Part shown: positions 16,602-24,796 of the stretch, piece after piece
How positions within the stretch are numbered: the stretch's first letter is position 1
Layout: every line of letters starts with the position of its first letter
IMG/VR virus record: IMGVR_UViG_3300029797_000242
Span: 1 to 39,862 of that record
Direction: 5' to 3' (one strand)
Source of the DNA: a virus
Length of the DNA stretch: 39,862 nucleotides
The notes under the pieces: generated by a model
Database searches by the model: none
What the model was told of the DNA's origin: nothing
What the model saw: the letters and a program-made list of their open reading frames with translations, nothing else
Made by a program: the position numbers and the translations under genes

Positions 16602-17810
16602 TTACGCTTTCTGCTGAAGCACTTTGATGGCTTCAGGTAGAATCAGCTTTCCATCCACACGCTGAGTAGCAACAAAGCCTACCTGACCAGTGGCTGCATA
16701 AAGCTCATTAAGTCTCTTGAATACTCTACCTTGACGATCCGCTACCCAGTAATAACCAAAATCACCGAAGATGACGGACTTTGCAGATGCGGCGATGGTA
16801 GGAACGTAGGATGAAGTGTAAACAGGTCTGTTCAGAATGGTATCTGGTGTTCCTGCCTGAAGTGAAGGCTGCCAGATATACTGACCCTGACCATCTTTTA
16901 GCTTTCTAATGGCCTTAATGGTGGCATCGTTCATAACAAACACGGACTTATTTCTGTAAGGCGATTTAAGAGAGTAGAAGAGGTCCAAAATCTCATCGAT
17001 GGAAATAGCTGTAGCACTAGCAGCGGTTACACCGATTTGTGCTCCACCGCTAGCGGCAAGGATACCTGTAGGCTTACCAGAGCCATCTCCTGTGAAGAAA
17101 GCATCTTCTTCCTTGTTGCCGATACGTCTTGCAAACTCTCTAGCAATATAGTTTTCAAGATTAAAGACGCTGTCATTAAGAAGCTCTTCAGACACCTTGA
17201 TCATGGTACCTAGCTTGTAAGCACCGATAGACACCTGTCCAAAGCTATCATCGCTTTCAGGAATGGCACCTTCTTCATCAATCCAAGATGCGGTTCCTTT
17301 TGAAGCCACTACTGGAATCTTACGGTCACCAGAAGAAGTGGAGATGACGTTGGCCAGCTTTCTGAAGATATTCTCTTCATCCAAAGCTTCAATAAGAGTA
17401 CGCTCGAACTCATCTGGTACAAGATACCCACCTTCAGTGTCAGTGCCAATCTGAAGTGCGTTCTTAATAACAGGATCAAGCCCTTCACCAGAACGGGTTC
17501 TCATGGCATTCCAGAAGGCTTTCTGGTATTCCGAAGAAGCTCTACCGCCTTTGGATTCCATACCTTGGAAAATTGGCTTCCCGGTAAGTGGTGTGTTAAG
17601 TGGCTTTGAAAGCTCACGGTCTAGTGCTTCTTGCTTTTCAAGACGATCAATCTCTTTACCGAGGGCAACCACATCTGCTTCCATCTTTTCATAGGTTGCA
17701 GTGTCTTCAGCAGATACAATGCCATCTGTACCTCTTTTGGTATCCAGGAATGCTTTAGCAGCTTCCCAGGACTTTGCTCTTTTTTCACGCAGTTCAAGAA
17801 TTTTATTCAT
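16602..17810 (-). CDS. HK97-fold major capsid protein
   Basis: This 402-residue major capsid precursor has an N-terminal coiled-coil delta (scaffold) domain at residues 1 to about 75 (LELREKRAKSWEAAKAFLD, then MEADVVALGKEIDRLEKQ). The HK97 core begins near residue 110 (IGTDTEGGYLVPDEFERTLIEALDEENIFRKLA). Family marks include YKLGTMIKVSEELLNDS, FFTGDGSGKPTGIL and FGDFGYYWVADRQG. The delta domain is expected to be removed by the ClpP-type protease encoded just upstream. No separate scaffold gene is seen. Confidence 0.96.
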   Translation of the reverse strand: MNKILELREKRAKSWEAAKAFLDTKRGTDGIVSAEDTATYEKMEADVVALGKEIDRLEKQEALDRELSKPLNTPLTGKPIFQGMESKGGRASSEYQKAFWNAMRTRSGEGLDPVIKNALQIGTDTEGGYLVPDEFERTLIEALDEENIFRKLANVISTSSGDRKIPVVASKGTASWIDEEGAIPESDDSFGQVSIGAYKLGTMIKVSEELLNDSVFNLENYIAREFARRIGNKEEDAFFTGDGSGKPTGILAASGGAQIGVTAASATAISIDEILDLFYSLKSPYRNKSVFVMNDATIKAIRKLKDGQGQYIWQPSLQAGTPDTILNRPVYTSSYVPTIAASAKSVIFGDFGYYWVADRQGRVFKRLNELYAATGQVGFVATQRVDGKLILPEAIKVLQQKA

Positions 17811-17829
17811 AGTGTTTTCCTCCTAAAAT

Positions 17830-18528
17830 TTAGTGTTGAATCAAAGAAAGCCGCTTTTCTAGCGACTCAATTGGGGTGCCAGTATTCTCTTTTGGTAGTT
17901 TGGGTTTTACCTTATCCAGCAGGGAGTTGGTAACAGCTCTGCGGCTAAAGGCATAGGTAAAGTCCTCGGTCTGATTTCTTTTCTTTTCATCCTCCAAGAT
18001 GCCATCAGCAAAGCCAAGCTCGATGGCCTTCTTTGCATTGAGCCAGGTTTCTGCATCCATAAGGTGCGAGAGCTTTGTCCTTGACTGACCTGTCTTGATT
18101 TCGTAGGCATTGATGATGCTCTCTTTAACTTCAGAAAGCATGGCAATGGCCTTTTTCATCTCCTCGCTGTCCCCAATGGCCACTGTAAGGGGGTTATGGA
18201 CCATCATAAGGGCAGTTGGGGCCATGAGCACCGTTGTCCCCGCCATGGCGATGACTGAGGCAGCAGAAGCGGCAATGCCATCAATCTTTACGGTAACAGT
18301 GCCTTTGTAATCCATTAGCATGGTGTAAATCTGACTAGCAGCAATACAATCACCTCCTGGAGAATTGAGCCAAATAACAATGTCACCCTCACCGGCAGTA
18401 AGCTCTGCCTTAAATGCCATAGGGGTGACATCATCGTCAAACCATGAGTCTTCGGCAATAACGCCGTCTAGGTAGAGTGTTCGGACACCAGTGTTTTCAT
18501 CTCGTGCCCAGTTCCAAAACTTCTTCAT
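17830..18528 (-). CDS. ClpP-like head maturation protease
   Basis: This 232-residue ClpP-fold serine protease is used in capsid maturation. The triad is visible: Ser88 in GIAASAASVIAMAG, His111 in MMVHNP and an Asp in the MDAETWLNAKKAIELGFAD block near residue 160. LNSPGGD (54-60) forms the oxyanion region. It removes the capsid delta domain. The start overlaps the portal stop by 4 bases, so the two genes are coupled. It lacks the N-terminal axial loops of housekeeping ClpP. Confidence 0.94.
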   Translation of the reverse strand: MKKFWNWARDENTGVRTLYLDGVIAEDSWFDDDVTPMAFKAELTAGEGDIVIWLNSPGGDCIAASQIYTMLMDYKGTVTVKIDGIAASAASVIAMAGTTVLMAPTALMMVHNPLTVAIGDSEEMKKAIAMLSEVKESIINAYEIKTGQSRTKLSHLMDAETWLNAKKAIELGFADGILEDEKKRNQTEDFTYAFSRRAVTNSLLDKVKPKLPKENTGTPIESLEKRLSLIQH

Positions 18529-19781
18529 TTAGGTTCCTCCGTTTCTTTGATATTGGCGAACGCGCCTGCGTCCTGTAATTTTGTCATGGCACCGTTGATG
18601 AGGTAGAGGTCGCCACCTAGGGATTCTGGAATTCTATCCAGATTTTCAAGCTCTCTGATATCATTGGCGCTCATCCAACCGTTCTGCCTTGCAGTTGCAT
18701 AACCGCTCATACGGCTCACATAATCACCACGCAGTAGGCCATCCACATTAAACTTGATAAATACATTAGGTTTCTCACTTTCCATGAGAAGCGCTCTGCA
18801 CATGGACTGTTCCCAGCGGACCACCCAAGGGTCGAGGGTGTATTTTACAAACTCCAGTGATTGCTGTTCGATGTTGCTAAAGGATGACTTCTCTAAATCA
18901 GCAAGCATATGTGGTGGGACTCTAAAAATACGAGCGATCTCATTGATCTGAAACTTTCTGGTTTCAAGGAACTGTGCCTGCTCAGGAGATATACCAATAG
19001 GTTGATACTTCATACCTTCTTCAAGGACAGCCACCCGATGGGCATTACCGCTTCCTTGATAGGCAGCGTTCCAGGATTCTTTAATCTTCTGAGGGTCTTT
19101 GATAGTACCGGGATGTTCTAAGACGCCACCCGGTGAAGCCCCATTAGCAAAGAATTTAGCGCCGTACTCTTCAGTAGCTATGGCAAGGCCCACAGCATTT
19201 TTAGCCATGGCAATGGGTGAATATCCCACCAGTCCATCAAAGCCAAGTCCGGGGATATGAAGGACGTCTGATGGTGAAAGATACACCTGGTTCTCTCTAC
19301 CAAGAGTAGGAGCATCTTCACTACCGCGCTGGTACAAATAGAAAAGCCGACCACTTGAATCGCGATCGACCGTCATTTTGTTTGGCATTAATGGGTACAG
19401 GGAAATCACTTCACCTCGTGCATTTCGAATAATCTGAGCATAGGCATTTCCCCATAATAAAAGATGACTCATCAGCGTTTCTCTAAACGCAAAAGAAGTC
19501 ATCTCAGGGTTTGGTTCATCATGAAGCAGCTTGTATAGCGGGTGATTTAGGTTTTTCTCTTTGCCGCCTGAATCATTGTATTTATAGACATGAAGCGGTA
19601 GACCAGCCAACGTCTCCGATAAGATTCTTACGCAGCTGTAGACCGCTGTCATTTGCATAGCAGTTTGCTCATTAACTGGTTTACCAGCACTAGTACTTCC
19701 AAAAAAGAAACTATAGCGGCTTCCACTAAGAGCGTCTTTAGGCTTATCACGTGCCTTAAATATTCCTTGCAGTATTCCCAT
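18525..19781 (-). CDS. HK97-family portal protein
   Basis: This 418-residue portal protein forms the dodecameric ring for DNA entry and exit. Family phrases are AMQMTAVYSCVRILSETLAG near the start, YPLMPNKM, DVLHIPGLGFDGL, FFANGASPGGVLEHPG, EIARIFRVPPHMLADLEKSSFSNIEQQ and TLDPWVVRWEQ. I placed the start at MGILQGIF; an ATG two codons earlier is equally possible because AAGGAG lies 4 bases before it. It follows a terminator-like hairpin and the inserted lnu-like gene. Confidence 0.95.
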   Translation of the reverse strand: MGILQGIFKARDKPKDALSGSRYSFFFGSTSAGKPVNEQTAMQMTAVYSCVRILSETLAGLPLHVYKYNDSGGKEKNLNHPLYKLLHDEPNPEMTSFAFRETLMSHLLLWGNAYAQIIRNARGEVISLYPLMPNKMTVDRDSSGRLFYLYQRGSEDAPTLGRENQVYLSPSDVLHIPGLGFDGLVGYSPIAMAKNAVGLAIATEEYGAKFFANGASPGGVLEHPGTIKDPQKIKESWNAAYQGSGNAHRVAVLEEGMKYQPIGISPEQAQFLETRKFQINEIARIFRVPPHMLADLEKSSFSNIEQQSLEFVKYTLDPWVVRWEQSMCRALLMESEKPNVFIKFNVDGLLRGDYVSRMSGYATARQNGWMSANDIRELENLDRIPESLGGDLYLINGAMTKLQDAGAFANIKETEEPK

Positions 19782-19809
19782 GGACATCACTCTCCTTAAA
19801 ATGGGCATG

Positions 19810-19835
19810 AAAAAAGCACCTCTATTGAGATGCTT
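19810..19835 (-). terminator. Terminator-like hairpin between lnu-like gene and portal
   Basis: On the minus strand AAGCATCTC, loop AATA and GAGGTGCTT (one G-U) run straight into TTTTTTC, then ATGCCC and the portal Shine-Dalgarno. Because the same junction precedes two other late blocks, it probably belonged to the phage before the lnu-like gene arrived. Confidence 0.75.
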
Positions 19836-19936
19836 AATATATACTTTTGAATTCACATTAACAGTAGCTCATATAATATAAATGATATGACATAGCCATA
19901 ATAAAATTTCTGCTTATATAATTTAGCGGTTGTTAA

Positions 19937-20431
19937 TTACTTGTACTCTCTCGGAATAGGAATACCAAATCTTTCACATAAAAGTTTTACATCATGTACA
20001 TCATTTTCATTATGTTCATAGCCCAAGTGAAATAGCACTTGATTTTCAGCGTCAATGCACTTTACCTCTTTATTACCTATTTCCCCAATACCACTAAACA
20101 CATTTGGTGGATATTCTTCTCCTTCAAAAACAATGTATCCCTGTTCATTAAATTTGAATATATGAAGATCAATTATCCTACCTTTAGTATCCTTCCAAAC
20201 CGTGTGAGATTCTGTTGTATATGATTCAACAATTTCAATAAAGCCTTTTTTCTTTAATATACTAATAAATTTTTTGCCGTTGCTTTCCTCCACAAATAAA
20301 TCAATATCATTGTGTGCTCTAGTTTCTTCTTTCAACAGGGCATCTACACCCCAACCACCATCTATCCAAATACTAATTTCATTTTCTTCGGCCCATGTTA
20401 TTATTTCAATAGCGTCAGTTTTATTCACCAT
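19937..20431 (-). CDS. Lincosamide nucleotidyltransferase-like protein (Lnu(C)/(P) type)
   Basis: This 164-residue minimal nucleotidyltransferase shows WIDGGWGVDALL (22-33) and RAHNDIDLF (38-46), which supply GG and two Asp (D42, D44). A third acidic residue lies in RIIDLHIF (D88). The ending HLGYEHNENDVHDVKLLCE is very like Lnu-type enzymes as I remember them, and the length matches. Such enzymes adenylylate lincomycin and clindamycin. The gene has its own promoter and good RBS (GGGGTGATTGT ATG), and is visibly more AT-rich than the flanking terminase and portal genes. It looks like a moron acquired by the phage. Other small-substrate adenylyltransferases of the PF10706 group remain possible. 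Confidence 0.8.
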   Translation of the reverse strand: MVNKTDAIEIITWAEENEISIWIDGGWGVDALLKEETRAHNDIDLFVEESNGKKFISILKKKGFIEIVESYTTESHTVWKDTKGRIIDLHIFKFNEQGYIVFEGEEYPPNVFSGIGEIGNKEVKCIDAENQVLFHLGYEHNENDVHDVKLLCERFGIPIPREYK

Positions 20432-20517
20432 ACAATCACCCCGTTCAAATTACAATTTATTAAAAATTGTTACGCATATATCCACTTATCTGCAATTAAC
20501 TTTGGACTATTATATTT

Positions 20518-20545
20518 ATTATACCATAGGGAAATGGAATTAAAA
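20518..20545 (-). promoter_or_regulatory. Promoter of the lnu-like gene
   Basis: On the minus strand TTTTAA (20545-20540) and a perfect TATAAT (20523-20518) are separated by 16 bases. The -35 overlaps the end of TerL. The leader to the ATG is about 80 bases and AT-rich. This would allow expression in the lysogen independent of late phage transcription. Confidence 0.6.
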
Positions 20546-22105
20546 GATTAAAAGACCCCGATCGTCATAAACAGAATTACCAGTTTCTCCACCACAGCGG
20601 ATCGCTCGGTCAAGAGCCATGATTGTGGCTACAGCACCGTCAATCTTCTCGGTGGATTTTTCTTTGTCTGCTTTGATGTTCCCCGCAGGATCAGTTCTAA
20701 TGAAGATATTATCCATCATCCAGCGGAGAACAGGATGACCACCGTGGGCTATCTTTTCTTCCAAAGTCAGCTTCATTAATTCTTTTGTTGGCGGAGACAT
20801 GTCTTTAAATCCCTGACCAAAAGGGACAACTGTGAACCCTAAGTTTTCTAGGTTCTGAGTCATCTGAACTGCTCCCCAGCGGTCAAAGGCAATCTCGCGG
20901 ATGTTATATTTCATCCCAAGTTCCTCAATGAAAGCCTCAATGAATCCGTAGTGAACTACGTTACCTTCGGTAGTAAGAAGGAAGCCTTGTTTTTCCCACA
21001 CATCATAATTCACATGATCCCGTCTAACCCTAAGGTCAATGCTGTCTTCCGGTATCCAGAAGTATGGAAGAACCACATATTTGTCGTCTTCATCCTGTGG
21101 AGGGAAGACCAGTACAAAGGCTGTTATGTCTGTAGATGAAGAAAGGTCCAGTCCACCATAGCAGACGCGACCTTTAAGTTCTTCAGGATTAACCGGGAAA
21201 GCGCAGGCATCCCATTTATCCATTGGCATCCATCGGATGGCCTGCTTCACCCATTGATTGAGTCGAAGCTGTCTGAAGCTGTTTTCCTCAGCAGGATTTT
21301 GTCTTGCAGACTCGTAGGCCGTTTTTACTTTATCCATACTGACAGTGATGCCGAGGGATGGATTTGCTTTCTTCCATACCTTTGGATCAGACCAGTCATC
21401 TTCTAGAGCTGCACCATAAATGACGGGATAAAAGGTAGGATCAGTTTTTCTACCGTTCATAATATCCAGAGCCTTTTGATGGACTTCCCAGCAGATACTA
21501 TTTTGGTTATCACCTGCAGTGGTGATTAAAAAATATAGTGGCTGCATCCTGGCGTCACCACTTCCTTTGGTCATAACATCAAAGAGCTTTCTGTTTGGCT
21601 GTGTGTGTAACTCATCAAATACAACACCATGCGTATTGAAACCATGTTTATTTCCAACATCCGCTGATAATACTTGATAGATACTTCCTGTCGGCTTATA
21701 GATGAGCCTTTTCTGTGAATCTAAAATCTTCACCCGTTTGGATAAGGCTGGGCACATTCGTACCATATCCGCTGCCACGTTAAAAACAATAGATGCCTGA
21801 TTACGATCTGCAGCGCAGCCATAAACTTCTGCACGTTCTTCGTTATCTCCACAGGTTAAGAGCAGGGCAACAGCCGCCGCAAGCTCACTTTTTCCCATCT
21901 TCTTTGGTATTTCCACATAAGCAGTATTAAATTGACGATAGCCATCAGGTCTTAAAGTGCCAAATAGATCCCGGATTATTCTCTCTTGCCAATCTATCAG
22001 TTCAAAGGGCTTTCCTGCCCATGTTCCTTTGGTGTGAGAAAGGCATTCAATAAAACCCACTGCATAGTCCGCCATCTCTTTGCTATAATGGGAATCTTTC
22101 GACAT
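20540..22105 (-). CDS. Terminase large subunit
   Basis: This 521-residue packaging motor has an N-terminal ATPase with Walker A-like EIPKKMGKS (65-73), Walker B GVVFDELH (160-167), and a C-terminal RNase H-like nuclease beginning at YGGLDLSSSTDITAF (about 313). The type is PF03354/HK97-like, usually cos packaging. The ATG used has no good RBS. An AAGGAGGTG lies about 40 bases upstream. In that stretch the frame stays open (RKLKKYKPTVY, which looks like the normal N-terminus of relatives) but begins at ATC (22141-22139), so the true start may be a non-standard codon. Confidence 0.95.
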   Translation of the reverse strand: MSKDSHYSKEMADYAVGFIECLSHTKGTWAGKPFELIDWQERIIRDLFGTLRPDGYRQFNTAYVEIPKKMGKSELAAAVALLLTCGDNEERAEVYGCAADRNQASIVFNVAADMVRMCPALSKRVKILDSQKRLIYKPTGSIYQVLSADVGNKHGFNTHGVVFDELHTQPNRKLFDVMTKGSGDARMQPLYFLITTAGDNQNSICWEVHQKALDIMNGRKTDPTFYPVIYGAALEDDWSDPKVWKKANPSLGITVSMDKVKTAYESARQNPAEENSFRQLRLNQWVKQAIRWMPMDKWDACAFPVNPEELKGRVCYGGLDLSSSTDITAFVLVFPPQDEDDKYVVLPYFWIPEDSIDLRVRRDHVNYDVWEKQGFLLTTEGNVVHYGFIEAFIEELGMKYNIREIAFDRWGAVQMTQNLENLGFTVVPFGQGFKDMSPPTKELMKLTLEEKIAHGGHPVLRWMMDNIFIRTDPAGNIKADKEKSTEKIDGAVATIMALDRAIRCGGETGNSVYDDRGLLIF

Positions 22106-22169
22106 ATAGACAGTAGGTTTATACTTTTTTAATTTTCGGATATGCGGACACCTCCTTACATAGTGACAT

Positions 22170-22196
22170 AAAAAATAGACCCTAAGGTCTTCTATA
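22170..22196 (-). terminator. Terminator-like hairpin before TerL
   Basis: On the minus strand ATAGAAGACC, a short loop and GGTCTAT are followed by TTTTTTATG, then after about 12 bases the AAGGAGGTG used by TerL. It occupies the roughly 150-base gap between the small gene at 22262 and TerL. No other feature is seen in that gap. Confidence 0.65.
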
Positions 22197-22261
22197 ACGA
22201 GGAAAAGAGCTATTACGCCCTGTTCCTATGTGAAATATAATCTTGTTTTTAGCCTATCAGT

Positions 22262-22573
22262 TTAATCTTCAATCGCAGTGTACCGAGGATATTCGTAGCC
22301 TTCAGGATTGGTGAGTATCTTTTCACCAGTGTCTTTATTAATGATCCTTATGCATCGAAGCTCACCTTTTTCATTAATCCCTCCATCTGATTTCTTGATC
22401 CATGGTTGGTCCTCTAGAAAATTACTGGTGAACTTTTGAAACTCTAAATCACCGAGCTCTACTTCTCGAATCACAGTGTAATCAGAGCCTATTACACCAT
22501 CTTCCTTTGCTTCTTCAGTTGCTTCTTTTAGTTCCTTTATACTGTAGAACTTTCTACCAAATAATGCCTTCAT
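22262..22573 (-). CDS. Conserved hypothetical phage protein
   Basis: This 103-residue protein starts MKALFGRKFYSIKELKEA and has a strongly charged body with no motif I recognise. Its ATG shares a base with the stop of the DUF4314 gene (TAATG), showing translational coupling. It lies in the conserved block between the methyltransferase and TerL of clostridial prophages. The function is unknown. Confidence 0.7.
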   Translation of the reverse strand: MKALFGRKFYSIKELKEATEEAKEDGVIGSDYTVIREVELGDLEFQKFTSNFLEDQPWIKKSDGGINEKGELRCIRIINKDTGEKILTNPEGYEYPRYTAIED

Positions 22574-22815
22574 TAGAATGCCTCCTCAGATCTTTCTTCG
22601 ATTACTTTGCAGGAATCAACACCATAAACCACACTGAGGTTACTGCCATTGTCCCATTGAACCATTATGGATCCTATGTCATCCACGCCCCACACGGTGC
22701 CTTTTGTGCCCTTTGGTGGTGCTTGCGCATCATCCATCCAAAGAAGCTCGACCCTGGCGCCAGCGGAATACTGCTTGCGCAGGTGGGCCAATTTTTCTTT
22801 ACTTATCGGTTTCAC
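22573..22815 (-). CDS. DUF4314 protein
   Basis: This 80-residue protein has the DUF4314 pattern: ISKEKLAHLRKQYSAGARVEL, then GTKGTVWGVDDIGSIMVQWDNGSNL and VYGVDSCK. The small SH3-like beta-barrel is of unknown function. The GTG start follows AAAGGAGGTGACCCTA. The longer upstream reading is rejected because it lies wholly in the preceding gene. It is common next to methyltransferase genes of clostridial elements. Confidence 0.82.
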   Translation of the reverse strand: MKPISKEKLAHLRKQYSAGARVELLWMDDAQAPPKGTKGTVWGVDDIGSIMVQWDNGSNLSVVYGVDSCKVIEERSEEAF

Positions 22816-23482
22816 TAGGGTCACCTCCTTTGAATGCACTGCTGCCAGAAAGATTTTGAAGGAGAATCTTTCTGTGGGTTTTAAATTCTTCTCCGATAAA
22901 TCCAAGGCGGAGGAGGAAGCACCTAAATGCGTATTTCTCATTGTCGACTTCTTTCTCTTTTACGGTGATCCTCTTTTGAGTTTTCGCCATCTCACAAAGC
23001 TTCGTGATGAACTCCGAGTAGGCTTTTATCTCATCTGGATTTGGCAGCTCTGAAAACCAAGGGAAGCTAATGCATTCTTCTCCGTCTTCAATGGGAAGGG
23101 CATCTACACCCAGTGCCTTTTTAATAAGATTTCCTTTAGCTCCTATGAGTTTCTTAAGTTTCTCCAAGTCCTCATCGGAAAGAGAGTCTTTTGGTATCTG
23201 GATGATGAGCCCAGTTTCCTCAGGTTCTGCTGCAGCTGGAGCTGGTTCTTCCACTTCAGCTTCAAAGCCTGCATCTGAAAGGTGTTGCATTAGCGACTTG
23301 ATATCCTCTGGTGCCACTTCACTGTCATAGTTTAGCTCTCCATCTTTTCCAATGTTGTAAGGACCAACTTGGTAAGCACAGGACGGAACACCCAGGTACT
23401 TTGAAGAAACTTCTGTGATTTCGCTAACGAGCCTCACCAGCTTTTTACGTTCTTGTCCACTTACATTGTAATTAATTTTCAT
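22799..23482 (-). CDS. Conserved 'virulence-related' type prophage protein
   Basis: This 227-residue protein starts MKINYNVSGQERKKLVRLVSEITEV after AAGGAGGTCAAGTATT. The N-terminal part (about 1-75) resembles a small fold repeated in clostridial mobile-element proteins often labelled virulence protein. A Pro/Ala/Glu linker follows, then a helical C-terminal region with PWFSELPNPDEIKAYSEF and KYAFRCFLLRLGF. No enzyme motif is visible. It is preceded by the second copy of the 34-bp promoter-like motif. It overlaps the DUF4314 start by 17 bases. Confidence 0.72.
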   Translation of the reverse strand: MKINYNVSGQERKKLVRLVSEITEVSSKYLGVPSCAYQVGPYNIGKDGELNYDSEVAPEDIKSLMQHLSDAGFEAEVEEPAPAAAEPEETGLIIQIPKDSLSDEDLEKLKKLIGAKGNLIKKALGVDALPIEDGEECISFPWFSELPNPDEIKAYSEFITKLCEMAKTQKRITVKEKEVDNEKYAFRCFLLRLGFIGEEFKTHRKILLQNLSGSSAFKGGDPSETDK

Positions 23483-23510
23483 AATACTTGACCTCCTTTT
23501 TATTCTTACT

Positions 23511-23544
23511 ACATACATCACTCTAATTGATGTAAATAGCAAGT
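23511..23544 (-). promoter_or_regulatory. 34-bp promoter-like motif, copy 2
   Basis: On the minus strand this reads ACTTGCTATT, eight variable bases, then TTAGAGTGATGTATGT. It differs from copy 1 (2002-2035) by one base outside the variable middle and lies about 28 bases before the next start codon. The repeat is seen; promoter function is inferred. Confidence 0.55.
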
Positions 23545-23563
23545 CTATCTTTCGATAGTTCTC

Positions 23564-24796
23564 TTATTTATTTTCTAGGAGGTCACTATAGCGGTATTCT
23601 TTTCCATCACGAATAAGGTAAACTTCATCTGCTGATTCAACACTAGAAATAAACCTTTCCACTATAACATCACAAAACTTCTCATCAAGCTCAATGGTGT
23701 GACAAATTCTCTGGGTTTGTTCACAGGCAATAAGCGTACTACCTGAACCGCCAAAGGGATCCAGGACGATGCAGTTACTAAGACTTGAATTAAGAATTGG
23801 ATGAGCCACAAGCGCCACAGGCTTCATTGTTGGATGAGATCCATTCTTCTTAGGTTTTTCAAATTCCCATATAGTCGTTTGCTTTCTATCAGCATACCAC
23901 TTGTGCTTGCCCTTATTCTTCCACCCAAAGAGCACAGGCTCATGCTGCCACTGGTAAGGGGACCTACCAAGAACTAGAGATTGCTTTTTCCAGATGCAGG
24001 TACCTGATAGATAAAAACCAGCATCCGAGAAGGCTTTTCTAAAGTTCAGCCCTTCCGTATCCGCGTGAAAAACATAGATAGAAGAGTCCTCTGTCATCAC
24101 TGCTTCCGCATTGGTGAAAGCCGCTAGCAGGAATTCATAAAAAGCAGAATCGCCCATGTTATCATTTTTAATTTTTCCAGCAGACCCTTCGTAGTTCACA
24201 TTGTAAGGCGGGTCTGTCACCACCAAATTTGCTTGCTTTCCATCCATAAGGATCATGAAGGTTTCAGCCTTGGTAGAGTCACCGCAAATAAGTCTATGGG
24301 GTCCAAGCTTCCAAACGTCACCAAGTTTTGTCATAGCTGGTTTTTCAAGCTCCCCGTCCACATCAAATTCATCATCATGAATGCCATCCTTCAAGGAATC
24401 TTTAAATAGATCGTCCAGTTCAGCAGGATCAAATCCTGTAAGGGAAACATCAAAGTCAGCACCTTGGAGGTCAGCGATAAGTAGAGCCAATTTATCCTTG
24501 TCCCAGTCACCACTGATTTTATTAAGAGCAATGTTGAGAGCCTTTTCTTTTTCTTCATCCATTTCAATAACTACGCACTCAACTTCATCCATTCTTAAAT
24601 CAAGGAGCACTTTTAATCTCTGGTGGCCACCTACAACTCTTCCAGTAGTCTTATTCCAGATAACAGGTTCGACATAGCCAAACTCTTCAATGGATCGCTT
24701 TAGCTTTTCGTATTCAGCATCCCCAGGCTTTAAGTCCTTTCGTGGATTATAGTCAGCGGGGATGAGGTTTTTAGTCTTCAATTTTTCGATCTTCAT
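23564..24796 (-). CDS. ParB-domain DNA methyltransferase
   Basis: This 410-residue fusion has a ParB/Srx-like N-terminal domain (about 1-95, with GGHQRLKVLLDL at 56-67) and a C-terminal beta-class DNA methyltransferase. Catalytic motif IV DPPY is at 195-198 and SAM-binding motif I DPFGGSG at 346-352, in the order IV then I expected for N6-adenine or N4-cytosine enzymes. It is probably an orphan modification enzyme that protects phage DNA from host restriction; no cognate restriction gene is seen. The start overlaps the end of metK by 26 bases. Confidence 0.92.
   Translation of the reverse strand: MKIEKLKTKNLIPADYNPRKDLKPGDAEYEKLKRSIEEFGYVEPVIWNKTTGRVVGGHQRLKVLLDLRMDEVECVVIEMDEEKEKALNIALNKISGDWDKDKLALLIADLQGADFDVSLTGFDPAELDDLFKDSLKDGIHDDEFDVDGELEKPAMTKLGDVWKLGPHRLICGDSTKAETFMILMDGKQANLVVTDPPYNVNYEGSAGKIKNDNMGDSAFYEFLLAAFTNAEAVMTEDSSIYVFHADTEGLNFRKAFSDAGFYLSGTCIWKKQSLVLGRSPYQWQHEPVLFGWKNKGKHKWYADRKQTTIWEFEKPKKNGSHPTMKPVALVAHPILNSSLSNCIVLDPFGGSGSTLIACEQTQRICHTIELDEKFCDVIVERFISSVESADEVYLIRDGKEYRYSDLLENK

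Noticed and set aside
19857-20539. Insertion sequence or transposon carrying the lnu-like gene
   Set aside because: No transposase, no terminal inverted repeats and no clear target duplication were seen; a simple moron insertion fits better.
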